Positions 1 through 7,996 of a DNA stretch of 15,577 nucleotides are shown piece by piece. The position numbers were made by a program, and so were the translations under genes. The notes below the pieces were generated by a model that saw only the letters and a list, made by a program, of their open reading frames with translations, had not been told where the DNA came from and ran no database searches. Each line of letters begins with the position of its first letter. Position 1 is the first letter of the stretch. The DNA is from JAUYIW01 sp043818555 (GTDB taxonomy: Bacteria > Patescibacteriota > Patescibacteriia > UBA9934), in NCBI GenBank assembly GCA_043818555.1, contig JBDRFP010000026.1, forward strand, positions 1-15,577, read 5' to 3'.

Positions 1-73
1 CCCTCGCAATTTCGCCGAGTACATTGTTGGGACAGTTTGCAAATCGTTATGCCATTCGTGCAGGTCGGAACTC

Positions 74-120
<47 letters not shown>

Positions 121-382
121 GCGTTCATCCGCGCTTCAGTCAAAGGCTTCGCCACCGAAGTGACTAACCCCCTTCCTTAACGTTCGGACACTGGCCAGGC
201 ATCAGCCCCTATACTTCATCTTGCGATTTAGCAGGGACCTGTGTTTTTGATAAACAGTCGCTTGCAATCTTTCGCTGCGGGTCCTTTTCTCCCGAAAAGA
301 ACCAGGCCTTATCCCGAAGTTACGGCCGCTGTTTTGCCGAGTTCCCTAACAATGTTTCTCTCGTACACCTTAGTGCTTTCAC

Positions 383-413
<31 letters not shown>

Positions 414-827
414 GCACATATTACTTAACCCTAGAGGCTTTTCTAGGTTCCTTCTTCCATCCTCTCCCTTACTTTCGTAAGGTCGCGATTACCCAGGGTG
501 TTAATGATCGACGGATTTACCTATCGGTCCACCCCAAGTCCCCAGCGCCATAGCCATAGGACGCAGGAAGCTCGAAGAAACGTCCCCCCATCGGAAATAA
601 TACGTGGTGCAGGAATATTAACCTACTGTGCATCGACTACGCCCTTCGGCCTCGCCTTAGCACCCGACTAACCCACAGACGATTTTCGTTGCTGTGGAAA
701 CCTTAGACTTTCGGTGGACAGGGTTCTCACCTGTCTTTTTGCTACTCATGCCAACATTCTCTCTTCCTAACGCTCCACCGCAGGTCACCCTACGACTTCG
801 ACGCGATAGAAATGCTCCCCTACCACA

Positions 828-963
828 CCGTGTCTCGCTGCCGCTCACCACGGGAAATTCTAAATTCTAAGCTCTAAATCCTATATAAATTCAAATTTTG
901 AATTTATTTAGAGTTTGAGATTTCGGATTTATGATTTCCGTGACGAACGATAGTGAGACACGG
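828..963 (-). other. Intervening-sequence-like stem insertion in 23S helix 45
   Basis: On the rRNA strand the flank reads GGTAGGGGAGCATTT, equivalent to the E. coli segment just 3' of helix 45 (about 1160-1190), where E. coli has only a short hairpin. Here the helix is replaced by an about 136-nt imperfect palindrome. The outer arms are ccgtgtctc (828-836) and gagacacgg (955-963), and the A+T-rich core is about 853-940. It matches the insertion at 1575-1710 without gaps (constant offset 747); the core differs at only about 4 of 88 positions. Helix 45 is a classic site of RNase III-excised intervening sequences in Salmonella. Excision here is inferred, not shown. Confidence 0.8.
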
Positions 964-1047
964 CATCCTCAGCTTCGGTACATCGTTTAGCCCCGGTATA
1001 TTTTCGGCGCAAGAAAACTTGACCAGTGAGCTGTTACGCTATCTTTA

Positions 1048-1085
<38 letters not shown>

Positions 1086-1574
1086 AGTCTCCTCACTACC
1101 TTTTACACTTAACGATGATTTTGGGACCTTAGCTTGAGATCTGGGCTGTTTCCCTTTCGACTAATGGAGCTTCGCCCCCATAGTCTGACTGCCAGGAACA
1201 CACAATGGTATTCGGAGTTTGGCTAGACTGGCTACCTTGCGGCGCCGAGTCCAATCAGTGCTCTACCCCCATTGTGCTATTAACTGACGCTATGCCTAAA
1301 CATATCTCGGGGAGAACCAGCTATTACCGAGTTCGATTGGAATTTCTCCGCTAACCACATCTCATCCCCGCGTTTTGCACGGCGCGTGGGTTCGGGCCTC
1401 CACGGGCTTTTACCCCCGCTTCACCCTGGACATGGTTAGGTCACCCGGTTTCGGGTCTTATGCCTACGACGATCGCCCGTTAAGGCTCGCTTTCACTCTG
1501 GCTCCGTCCCAAAGGACTTAACCTGCCATAGACACAAACTCGTTGGCTCATTCTTCAATAGGAACGCCGTCACC

Positions 1575-1710
1575 CCGTGACTCGCCTCCGCTCGTCAAAG
1601 GAAATTCTAAATTCTAAGCTCTAAATCCTAAATAAATTCGAATTTTGGATTTATTTAGAGTTTGAGATTTCGGATTTATGATGTCCGTGTCGAACGCAAG
1701 TGAGACCCGG
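1575..1710 (-). other. Intervening-sequence-like stem insertion in 23S helix 25
   Basis: On the rRNA strand this insertion lies between AAGGAGTCGGAGCTCC and GGTGACGGCGTTCCTATTG. These correspond to the two sides of E. coli helix 25 (about 533-560), the other classic intervening-sequence site. It is a second copy of the same palindromic element found in helix 45, with a near-identical A+T core at 1600-1687 and related G+C-rich outer arms. The long stem would extend helix 25 and be a natural RNase III substrate. Confidence 0.8.
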
Positions 1711-1763
1711 AGCTCCGACTCCTTGTAAGTATACGGTTTCATATTCTATTTCACTCCCCTTCC

Positions 1764-1794
<31 letters not shown>

Positions 1795-2388
1795 GGTTCA
1801 CTATCGATCAAAACATGTATTTAGCCTTTCCGGATAGTCCCGGATGATTCCAACAGGATTTCACGTGTCCCGCCGTACTCAAGCATTCTTGCCGTATTTG
1901 TGTGGACCCCTTTCACATACAGGGCTATCACCTTCTTTGGCGTTGCTTTCCAGCAACTTCTATTAGAAGCCATACAAACACCCTAAGTCACCGAACTTAG
2001 ATGCAAGAGCTTACAACACCACCGCCGCAACGGTCGGCACCTTTCACCTTGCCGCAACTTCCCCGAAGGGTCGCCTTGGCAGGTTTCACGACAATGGTTT
2101 GGGCTGTTCCCCGTTCGCTCGCCGCTACTAGGGGAATTTTTCTACTAGGTAGATAATTATTTTCTTTTCCTCTGGGTACTGAGATGTTTCACTTCCCCAG
2201 GTTCCCTCCGCACAGCTATATATTCACTGTGAAGTAACCGGGCATTCCCCCGGCTGGGTTTCCCCATTCGGATATCTCCGGGTCAAAGGTTGCTTGCCAC
2301 CTCTCCGAAGCTTTTCGCAGGCTGCTACGTCCTTCATCGGCACGTTTTGTCTAGCTATCCACCGTATACTCTTTTGAGTGCTCTCCAC

Positions 2389-2674
2389 TCACTAACTACG
2401 GACAACTTTCTACTATGACAACTGACTATAACTATGACTTTGGATTTCTTAAATATCGATATTTTCGAATTCCTTAGTCATCGTCAATGTCATCGTCAAT
2501 GTTTCAGTTATCAGTGTCAGTATATTTTTTTCTACGTTGTTGTCTCGTTTATTCAATTGTGAATGATCAGAGAGAGGTTCTCGATTTTCTCAAGCGCCCG
2601 ATCTCTAACTCGGAGCTGTTCTCCGATACGATTGTAGATCTGTATATCTGTACTGATCAGTAATCTGTAGGGAT
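2389..2674 (-). other. 23S leader region without genes
   Basis: No gene, 16S rRNA or tRNA is seen here. Immediately upstream of 23S the sequence is rich in atgac/gtcat motifs, including two perfect tandem copies of gtcatcgtcaat (2477-2500). A short hairpin (CGGAG/CTCCG on the minus strand) lies near 2610-2626, and the motif atctgta recurs near 2638, 2646 and 2664. The minus strand contains TTGACG boxes inside the 12-mer tandem, so a 23S promoter may lie here, but no convincing -10 pairs with them. Confidence 0.5.
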
Positions 2675-2976
2675 AAAAAATCTCGCGCATACACGCGAGG
2701 TAAAAAACATCCCTTGCTCGCGTGATTCAATTAAGTATGGCTTGATTTGTCATAATTGATATCTCGCTGAAGTCCCATTTGGAAGACCGGGGGACGAGCT
2801 GAGTTGAAGGGGCAGTTGCCAAATGCTCGTTTGAGTATAAATTTCAGAAATTCGAGCAGATTGCTTCAAAGATTTTTGAGGCGATGCCTTAGCATCATCG
2901 AAAAAATATTTGGAGGAAGGTGCCGAATTTCTGTAGTTTAGACCAAACAGGTATTTAGTGACTGACCCTGGTTGCT
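2674..2976 (-). ncRNA. Candidate ~300-nt noncoding RNA upstream of 23S
   Basis: A minus-strand transcription unit is bounded by a sigma70-like promoter (3011-2983) and a terminator hairpin followed by six T (2699-2675). No ORF with a ribosome binding site lies inside; an open frame of 77 codons at 2983-2750 begins at TTG upstream of the predicted start site and lacks a Shine-Dalgarno. Internal hairpins are visible: GATGC/GCATC near 2883-2896, and TGCTCG/CGAGCA enclosing AATTTC/GAAATT (about 2823-2860). I could not match it to RNase P RNA, tmRNA, SRP RNA or 6S RNA by their conserved motifs. The family is unknown. Confidence 0.45.
2675..2699 (-). terminator. Rho-independent terminator of the candidate ncRNA
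   Basis: Minus strand: CTCGCG, 6-nt loop, CGCGAG, then ATTTTTT. It would separate this transcript from the downstream 23S leader. Confidence 0.65.
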
Positions 2977-2982
2977 GTCGCA

Positions 2983-3011
2983 ATGGTACAACATAGGTAA
3001 AAATCTGTCAA
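2983..3011 (-). promoter_or_regulatory. Promoter of the candidate ncRNA
   Basis: On the minus strand TTGACA (3011-3006) is separated by 17 nt from TACCAT (2988-2983). The predicted start is near 2976. Confidence 0.5.
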
Positions 3012-3082
3012 GAGATCTGGTGGGGATAGAGTGGGGATAGTAAAAAGCTTAAAAATACGGGGTAGAAAGTAGATCGAAAGGC

Positions 3083-3140
3083 AAGGTTTCATAGGTTTCA
3101 AAGGTCGCAAAGGTTTCAAGGGTTCACAGTTCACAGTTCA
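3083..3140. repeat. Degenerate aaggtttca repeat, copy 1
   Basis: Tandem degenerate 9-mers (aaggtttca, taggtttca, aaggtcgca, aaggtttca) run into repeated ttcacag units. A second array with the same order of units, in the same orientation, is at 3932-3992. The two bracket the 183-aa gene. Confidence 0.7.
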
Positions 3141-3186
3141 TCGCCTACTTACTTCTAACTACTTACTATTTACTTCAGCTCCCCGA

Positions 3187-3220
3187 TAAAAAACACCCGC
3201 TCCCTGCAATAGGGAACGGG
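3187..3220 (-). terminator. Terminator of the 183-aa gene
   Basis: Minus strand: 10-bp stem (3220-3211 with 3205-3196), loop of 5, followed by TGTTTTTTA. It sits 14 bp past the stop codon. Confidence 0.85.
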
Positions 3221-3233
3221 CGAAGTGGCGATT

Positions 3234-3785
3234 CTACTCGCCGGTCTGGCCTTCTTCAGGCGCGTCCAGGTAGGTAGCCTTGCCCTTACCCAGCCAGATA
3301 TCGATAGCAAGGCTGCTGATAACGCCCTTCTCAACATGCAGGCCGATGTCTTCAACACTGCTGTTCAAGAGCAGGCGATACCGCCCGCCGTTTGTGTTCT
3401 CCCAGGCGAGCATGGCGGTCGCGCCATTCAGCGCATAGCGTCCGAGCTTGCGCGTCTCGCCCTGCGGCAAGGAGAAGAACGCTGAAACCTCGATACGCGC
3501 CACTCTGTTGGTGCCCACCAACCTCGAGTCTGCCCTTAGGACGGTCCAGGGCGTCACAAGAACTTCCGGGTTGTCGATGTGGATCTGCACCGGGTATTCG
3601 TGCCCGAGCTCGATGCGCAGCTCCTTCCTCGGGCGGAACCTGCGCAGAACCGGATCCTTTGCGAAGAACTCGCTCAGCTTTTGTTCTGCCCATTTGTCCC
3701 TGTCGCCAGAAGCGCACGAGGTACATTGCTCGAGAAGCTCGATCAGCCCCTCAGGGGTTTCGATGTGATACCGAACGGTCGGCAT
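3234..3785 (-). CDS. Hypothetical protein, 183 aa
   Basis: I do not recognise the family. The start was chosen at ATG 3785 because aaaggag lies 7 nt upstream; the frame stays open 20 codons further, but that extension has no ribosome site. The predicted product is soluble and mixed alpha/beta, beginning MPTVRYHIETPEGLIELLEQ. It has a CTSCAS stretch near residue 22 and several short beta-like segments (ELRIELGHEYPVQIHID, RVARIEVSAFF, GRYRLLLNSS), and no signal peptide or membrane segment. It is a single-gene unit with its own promoter (3892-3920) and terminator, bracketed by two similar degenerate repeat arrays. Coding status is supported by the strong ribosome site, length and bracketing signals. 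Confidence 0.75.
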   Translation of the reverse strand: MPTVRYHIETPEGLIELLEQCTSCASGDRDKWAEQKLSEFFAKDPVLRRFRPRKELRIELGHEYPVQIHIDNPEVLVTPWTVLRADSRLVGTNRVARIEVSAFFSLPQGETRKLGRYALNGATAMLAWENTNGGRYRLLLNSSVEDIGLHVEKGVISSLAIDIWLGKGKATYLDAPEEGQTGE

Positions 3786-3891
3786 GTTTTTTTGCTCCTT
3801 TTCGCGCCGGTTTGTTCCCGCTGTTTCGCAGTCAGGCCAGGTCACGAAATGTGTGGGAGTTTGCCCCAGGACCCATTCCTAAAGCACTGCA

Positions 3892-3920
3892 AGGCTACCA
3901 TATTTTGGGCGGATTGTCAA
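3892..3920 (-). promoter_or_regulatory. Probable promoter of the 183-aa gene
   Basis: Minus strand TTGACA (3920-3915), 17-nt spacer, TAGCCT (3897-3892; weak -10). The start site near 3885 leaves an about 100-nt leader. Confidence 0.4.
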
Positions 3921-3931
3921 GGACTCGCGGA

Positions 3932-3992
3932 GGGTTTCAAAGGTTTCAAGGGTCGCAAAGGTTTCAAGGGTTCCTAGTTGACAGTTCACAGT
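3932..3992. repeat. Degenerate aaggtttca repeat, copy 2
   Basis: Same unit series as 3083-3140 (gggtttca, aaggtttca, agggtcgca, aaggtttca, then agttcacag), same orientation. The following stretch to 4045 carries more atctgta motifs and no gene. Confidence 0.7.
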
Positions 3993-4059
3993 TTAGTTTC
4001 GCCTTCCGATCTGTATATCATGATCCATCTGTACATCTGTAAGGTCCTGGCAATTGTAG

Positions 4060-4104
4060 AAAAGAAAAAACCCGCCTTCCGATCGTTACGATCAAATAAG
4101 CGGG
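4060..4104 (-). terminator. Terminator after the GNAT gene
   Basis: Minus strand: CCCGC (4104-4100) pairs with GCGGG (4075-4071), enclosing an inner perfect GATCGT/ACGATC hairpin, followed by TTTTTTCTTTTC. It lies 9 bp past the stop codon and ends the minus-strand gene series that begins at the regulator. Confidence 0.8.
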
Positions 4105-4112
4105 TCGAGTGG

Positions 4113-4607
4113 CTACAGGTTTGCAAGGATCGCCTTGCGAGTAGCCGAGTAGTAGCAGTCCGTGCCCTCCTCGAGGATGTAGCCCATCTTTTCGTACATA
4201 CCCCGAGCGTCTTCGCGCGCTTCTTCATTTTCCGAGTGCAGGAAGAACTTCCTGCAGTTCCAGTCGTGAAGTCCCTTTCGGTGCAAATCATTCATGATCG
4301 CACGGCCAAGTCCCTTGTGGCGGAAGTCGCGATCGACCAGCACATATTCCACGATACCGGTTGATCCACGCGCGGTCACTTCTCTGCAGAGCATAGCGGC
4401 TGCCACGATTCGGTCAGTGGCACGCTCCTTGATACAGGGCCAGTAGACGATCATGTCGTCAAATAGCAGCTTCTTTTCCTCCCCAGCGAGCACGGGTAGC
4501 CTGCCAGATCGAAGCAGATCTTCTCCACGACTGTTGTAGAACTCACGAAGCCGTCTGTACTCAAACCTGACCAAAAACGCGTCGATGAGAAACAGGTTAC
4601 CGCCCAT
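4113..4607 (-). CDS. GNAT-family N-acetyltransferase
   Basis: A 164-aa protein expected to transfer an acetyl group from acetyl-CoA to an amine; the substrate is unknown. Motif A of the GNAT fold is clear: VEYVLVDRDFRHKGLGRAIM (residues 87-105) with the acetyl-CoA-binding R-x-x-G-x-G at 96-101. It is followed by the typical C-terminal motif NEEAREDARGMYEKMGYIL (127-145). The start was placed at ATG 4607, not the in-frame ATG 39 nt upstream, because aaggagg lies just upstream at proper spacing. The gene overlaps the end of the HAD gene by 11 bp, which indicates translational coupling within one mRNA. It could act on a small metabolite or a protein terminus; the sequence does not decide. Confidence 0.85.
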   Translation of the reverse strand: MGGNLFLIDAFLVRFEYRRLREFYNSRGEDLLRSGRLPVLAGEEKKLLFDDMIVYWPCIKERATDRIVAAAMLCREVTARGSTGIVEYVLVDRDFRHKGLGRAIMNDLHRKGLHDWNCRKFFLHSENEEAREDARGMYEKMGYILEEGTDCYYSATRKAILANL

Positions 4608-5250
4608 TGTCGCCCTCCTCCTTGTTAAGATTTCGAATCCATTCACCTAGCTCCTCCGGAGACTTAACCACAACCCACTCCCTGCGGTCAAACACATGGG
4701 GGTCCAAGCCCAGCCCAGTCCACATTGGACGAACACTGCGCGCCCAAGGCGCTTTGATTAGCACATCCATTAGCTGATCGCTGCTGTCGTCTACAAAACA
4801 TACATCGCGATGCTGGCTAGTGAGTCGTCGAATTATATCGCCTTTGGTTTCCCCGCCCTGAACTACAAAACGAGAAGTTGCAAAGTACCCGTGCAGGTAC
4901 TTGAGCCCGGCCCATTTCATCATCTGAAACTCTGGGTGGCCAAAGCTTAGAAGATTGAGCGTGTGCAAAGCTGCAGCTTCCGCGATCACCTCTTCCATGC
5001 CCGGAAACACAAACTGTCGACCATTGGCAAGAATTGCCTTGAACATCTCCGCCAGCTCACCGGCTTCGGAATACTGCACATGAAGTCGCTCCAGTAGCAA
5101 CTCAAACGTGAATCCTTCTTTGTTACACTCGGCGATGGCTACGTTGATCAGGTCCAGCGAATGACCACGTCTCACCAGCTCTTCTATGGCGCCTTGTAGC
5201 ATTGGGACCCAGTTGTAGATCACCAAATCCAAGTCTATGTAAACTTCCAT
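4597..5250 (-). CDS. HAD-like hydrolase / phosphatase
   Basis: A 217-aa protein with all haloacid dehalogenase superfamily signatures in order. The nucleophile motif DLDLV (D6, D8) is at the very N-terminus, a serine motif II is at NLLSFGH (S102), the motif III lysine is in ETKGD (K136), and the acidic motif IV is CFVDDSSDQL (D154, D155). A helical cap of about residues 15-90 lies between motifs I and II (C1 cap), as in phosphoglycolate-phosphatase-like and 5'-nucleotidase-like members. A phosphomonoesterase on a small metabolite is most likely; the substrate cannot be read. AAGGAG lies 8 nt before ATG 5250. It follows the DUF218-like gene by 65 bp and overlaps the GNAT gene, so the three probably form one operon. 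Confidence 0.85.
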   Translation of the reverse strand: MEVYIDLDLVIYNWVPMLQGAIEELVRRGHSLDLINVAIAECNKEGFTFELLLERLHVQYSEAGELAEMFKAILANGRQFVFPGMEEVIAEAAALHTLNLLSFGHPEFQMMKWAGLKYLHGYFATSRFVVQGGETKGDIIRRLTSQHRDVCFVDDSSDQLMDVLIKAPWARSVRPMWTGLGLDPHVFDRREWVVVKSPEELGEWIRNLNKEEGDNGR

Positions 5251-5315
5251 GACTGTCTCCTTGTCGATCGTGTCGACGGTTGAAATGAAAACGGGATCCT
5301 CCTAAGAAGCGCCCG

Positions 5316-5897
5316 TCAGTTGGCAAGTCGCACGAAGTCGGGTTTGCCCATTGGCTCACCTCGACTTATCTGAGGGCGACCAAGAACATAGTCCACGCAA
5401 CCTCGAAGCTCTCCGCTTTTGAAATCGAGCAGTCGTGCCAGGCCGTAGATTACCTTACGCCAAACTGCGGACGGCGTCCAGCGCACACTGCATTCAGGGT
5501 ACACTTCCTGCCTGGCGCGCCAAAGCGCAAGTCGGGTACGCGGGATGTGGTACCAGCAGGTTACGAAGATGCCGGACTGAACCTTTGCGAGTCTTGTGTC
5601 GTCCAATAGCGCCCGGTAGGCCGCGCGAGCGTCACCGCGAGTGTTCTCGTCTTCGATCCGATGCCCGTTTCGAGAGATCACCACGTCGACTACGCCGCTC
5701 TGTCGAGCAACGCATTCGAATTCAGCGTTGTCTTTGCCGCCATTGGCGTCGCCAACAATTACGAGCGGGCAGTTGTAGTGAAGCGCCAGTTCGATCCCGC
5801 GATGCAGCCTACCAAGCCAAATCTTCTCGACGCCATAGGCATCTTTGTAGCGCGGTGGACAGAACACGACCACCGCAACATCATTTCGATGAGTCAT
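5316..5897 (-). CDS. DUF218 / YdcF-like protein
   Basis: A 193-aa protein resembling the DUF218 (ElyC/SanA/YdcF) family. An N-terminal Rossmann-like strand VAVVVFCPPRY and LVIVGDANGG (46-54) are followed by the family signature DENTRGDARAAYRALL (83-98; normally ExxSxNTxxNA). A later strand reads GIFVTCWYHIPRTRLALWR (109-127), equivalent to the conserved VTs-x-yH-x-RA motif. Unlike ElyC/SanA there is no N-terminal membrane anchor, so it should be cytosolic like YdcF. The biochemical role of the family is poorly defined; YdcF binds S-adenosylmethionine. GGAGG lies 5 nt before ATG 5897. It is first in the gene set with the HAD phosphatase and acetyltransferase. A second, longer DUF218-like gene lies at 10767-11579. 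Confidence 0.75.
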   Translation of the reverse strand: MTHRNDVAVVVFCPPRYKDAYGVEKIWLGRLHRGIELALHYNCPLVIVGDANGGKDNAEFECVARQSGVVDVVISRNGHRIEDENTRGDARAAYRALLDDTRLAKVQSGIFVTCWYHIPRTRLALWRARQEVYPECSVRWTPSAVWRKVIYGLARLLDFKSGELRGCVDYVLGRPQISRGEPMGKPDFVRLAN

Positions 5898-5927
5898 GCC
5901 GTCCTCCTTTATGGTTCACATGGTTAC

Positions 5928-5965
5928 TACCGATGTACCGATAGCTACCGATCTACGGATCGGTA
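5928..5965. promoter_or_regulatory. Cluster of taccgat sites upstream of the DUF218-like gene
   Basis: Three direct taccgat copies (5928, 5936, 5946) and one inverted atcggta (5959-5965) sit 30-70 bp upstream of the start at 5897. The last two form a 7-bp hairpin (accgatc/gatcggt). They could be operators, perhaps for the TrmB-type regulator encoded just upstream, or an RNA structure; the sequence alone does not separate these. Confidence 0.35.
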
Positions 5966-6000
5966 AATCAGTAACTTTAAGTACACCAGTAGGTCCATGG

Positions 6001-6759
6001 CTATTCGAGACTCTCCCAAAGCGCGTCGAAAATCATGCACTGTGTCTTGGCGATCGCCTCGCCTTCGATTATTACCCCGAATAGCCGATCGTTTTCATCA
6101 ACTGCCACATAAGCTGTCTTGTTTCCGTAAATGAAGATGTACGTTGGTGCGCTTTGTTTGCGGCTGAGCCATTTGCGCTCGTCAAGTCCGTGTGTGGTTC
6201 CGCCTTCGCCGATTGCAATGGCTTTGGTATGCACGCCTTTCTTTTTTCGCGTACTGTTCCAGCGCGGCCAAGCTGCCGCAATAAGGTCGCGAATGCCGGG
6301 CGATGAATACACGCGGTAGGTTTTTGACTTGGTCTTTGCCGTGATTGAAAGAACATCCTCTAAAATGTCGCGAGCGCCGTGCGCCCCTTCGTAGTAGCGA
6401 ACCGCTGGTCGGTGCTTGCTCTCGCCAGCCAAGTTTTTCAGAGCCGGCACCAATTCTTCTAACTTTTGACGCGCTTCCTGGATAGCTACTTCTCGACGGG
6501 TCGCAAGCCCGCACAACTTCTGCGGATCCTCCGCAGTAAAGTACCTGTGGCTTTTGGCATCAACGTAGCTAACCAGGCCAGCGCTCTTCAAACGCTTAAG
6601 CGAATCGTAGGTCGTCCCACGGTTCAGATCGGATTCTCTGGCAATCTGACGCAGTGGCGCCGAACCGAGACGCAGAACGCTCACATAGACCTCCATATCC
6701 TTGGCGCTTAGTCCAAGAAGCTCCAGCGTTTGTGGTTTTATAGTAATCTTGGTTGGCAT
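6001..6759 (-). CDS. TrmB-family transcriptional regulator
   Basis: About 252 aa. Residues about 10-75 form a winged helix-turn-helix of the TrmB type: LELLGLSAKDMEVYVSVLRL, then APLRQIARESDLNRGTTYDS and LKRLKSAGLVSYVDA. A helical coiled linker (about 85-110) and a C-terminal effector-like domain follow (RYYEGAHGARDILEDVL, YGNKTAYVAVDE). TrmB proteins sense sugars in archaea; related proteins are common in CPR bacteria with unknown effectors. The start was taken as ATG 6759; a TTG three codons upstream (6768) is possible. No Shine-Dalgarno is visible. A good promoter lies 40 bp upstream. It is transcribed divergently from the sugar-kinase-like gene and sits 103 bp upstream of the DUF218-like gene, so either could be its target. 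Confidence 0.85.
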   Translation of the reverse strand: MPTKITIKPQTLELLGLSAKDMEVYVSVLRLGSAPLRQIARESDLNRGTTYDSLKRLKSAGLVSYVDAKSHRYFTAEDPQKLCGLATRREVAIQEARQKLEELVPALKNLAGESKHRPAVRYYEGAHGARDILEDVLSITAKTKSKTYRVYSSPGIRDLIAAAWPRWNSTRKKKGVHTKAIAIGEGGTTHGLDERKWLSRKQSAPTYIFIYGNKTAYVAVDENDRLFGVIIEGEAIAKTQCMIFDALWESLE

Positions 6760-6798
6760 ATTAGACAAAATTATTTCGACAGATTTGTTAATAAGTCG

Positions 6799-6827
6799 AT
6801 TATATCGCTGAGTTTAGCGGTTGTAAA
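6799..6827 (-). promoter_or_regulatory. Promoter of the TrmB-like gene
   Basis: Minus strand TTTACA (6827-6822), 17-nt spacer, perfect TATAAT (6804-6799). The start near 6792 leaves a 33-nt leader. Confidence 0.7.
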
Positions 6828-6863
6828 GTGAACTACATTTGTCTGGATTCGGCCGTCAATATC

Positions 6864-7006
6864 ATTAAATCCTAAATCACAAATCATAAATCCTAAATAA
6901 ATCTAAAAAATACAATTGACTTTTTGGATTTAAAGTTTAAACTTTATTTAGAGTTTAGAGTTTAGAGTTTAGAGTTTAGAGTTTAGAGTTTAGGATTTAG
7001 TATTTC
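6864..7006. repeat. A+T-rich repeat related to the 23S insertions, with TTTAGAG array
   Basis: This intergenic stretch shares words with the cores of the two 23S insertions: taaatcctaaataaat (6888-6903) is identical to 1622-1637, and tttatttagagttt and ggattta recur in the same order. Inside it is a heptamer array, six perfect TTTAGAG copies at 6947-6988 followed by degenerate TTTAGGATTTAG. The array ends about 12 bp before the kinase start codon at 7013. Confidence 0.75.
6916..6943 (+). promoter_or_regulatory. Possible promoter of the sugar-kinase-like gene, inside the repeat
   Basis: TTGACT (6916-6921), 16-nt spacer, TAAACT (6938-6943). If used, the TTTAGAG array would form the mRNA leader. 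The A+T-rich context makes chance matches likely. Confidence 0.3.
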
Positions 7007-7012
7007 CACGAT

Positions 7013-7996
7013 ATGATGTCAACACCAAACCAAATTCTACTCAGCTACAATATCGGCAAAGTCAAAAACGTCGATCCTATTAATGTTGGGCTGATTCATC
7101 AGACTTACCAAGTCGACGCCGACAAAGGAAATTTTATTTTGCAGCGACTTCATCCGAACCTAGCGTCTGACCAAATCGGTGAAGACTTCCTAGCGGTCAC
7201 AAAAGCGCTTAAGGAAGCCGGCCTCCCTGCTCCGCGAGCAGTACTCAATCGAGCTGGCAAAGTTCTCACTCGCGATGACGCTCACGCGTGGCGGATGCAG
7301 ACATTCATCAAAGGCAAAACGATTGACAAGGTTGCAAACAAAAAACAGGCCAAGGAGGCCGGTAGGATATACGCCGAATTTCACAAGGCACTCTCCAGTC
7401 TGGACTATAGCTTTAAGTCGCCAATCAAACTTCATCGAACCCGCACAGAGTTTGCAAAACTAATGCTTGCTATCCAAGATGCCGATCGTGAACTTGTTGT
7501 GCCGGTTAGCGACCAGATCAGATTTATTGCCCACGAGCTACCGGCGCTTTACCTGCCAGACAGTCTACCACGGAGAGTGATCCATGGGGACCCCAAAATT
7601 TCAAATATACTTTTCGATGATGACGATAATGCAGTCGCGACTATCGACCTTGATACCTGCAATCATCACACTATTTTAGTCGATCTTGGCGACGCGTTCC
7701 GGTCATGGTGCGGTGGTGACGAGGACGATCCTCAAAATAAGTTCAACTGGGATATTTACGAAGCCGGGCTCGACGGCTACATTCAGGGCGCTGGCGATAT
7801 GATTACTGCGTCGGAGACGATTATGGTTCCCCAAGCGGTCGGATGCTTGACGCTGGAACTCGCTGCAAGATTTTTAGCAGACTACTTTAACGATTCCTAC
7901 TTTGGCTGGGATAAAGATCGCTACAAGTCACGACGCGAACACAATCTCGCCCGCTGCCGCGGCCAAATCGCCTTGTACAAAAACATGCAAAAATAA
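7013..7996 (+). CDS. Aminoglycoside-phosphotransferase-fold kinase, NahK-like
   Basis: A 327-aa small-molecule kinase of the APH/choline-kinase fold. The catalytic loop is HGDPKISNILF (191-201; D193 base, N198 metal ligand), followed by the metal-binding IDLD (D212) and a VDLGDAFRSW helix. The N-terminus, GLIHQTYQVDADKGNFILQR (27-45), resembles N-acetylhexosamine 1-kinase and related sugar kinases more than antibiotic-resistance enzymes. ATP-dependent phosphorylation of a sugar or amino sugar in the cytosol is the best guess. The start is ATG 7013 or the adjacent ATG 7016; no Shine-Dalgarno is present, only the A+T-rich heptamer array immediately upstream. It is divergent from the TrmB-type (often sugar-responsive) regulator, which fits a small sugar-use locus. 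A strong hairpin follows the stop. Confidence 0.85.
   Translation: MMSTPNQILLSYNIGKVKNVDPINVGLIHQTYQVDADKGNFILQRLHPNLASDQIGEDFLAVTKALKEAGLPAPRAVLNRAGKVLTRDDAHAWRMQTFIKGKTIDKVANKKQAKEAGRIYAEFHKALSSLDYSFKSPIKLHRTRTEFAKLMLAIQDADRELVVPVSDQIRFIAHELPALYLPDSLPRRVIHGDPKISNILFDDDDNAVATIDLDTCNHHTILVDLGDAFRSWCGGDEDDPQNKFNWDIYEAGLDGYIQGAGDMITASETIMVPQAVGCLTLELAARFLADYFNDSYFGWDKDRYKSRREHNLARCRGQIALYKNMQK

Noticed and set aside
2750..2983. 77-codon minus-strand frame
   Set aside because: TTG start upstream of the predicted transcription start, no Shine-Dalgarno and no recognisable protein features; treated as part of a candidate noncoding RNA.
3392..4042. Plus-strand frames opposite the 183-aa gene
   Set aside because: Antisense to a gene with a clear ribosome site and terminator; Arg/Ser/Pro-rich shadow composition.
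6947..6988. TTTAGAG array as a CRISPR or telomere
   Set aside because: Units are only 7 bp without spacers, and it is internal to the sequence; a simple tandem repeat.
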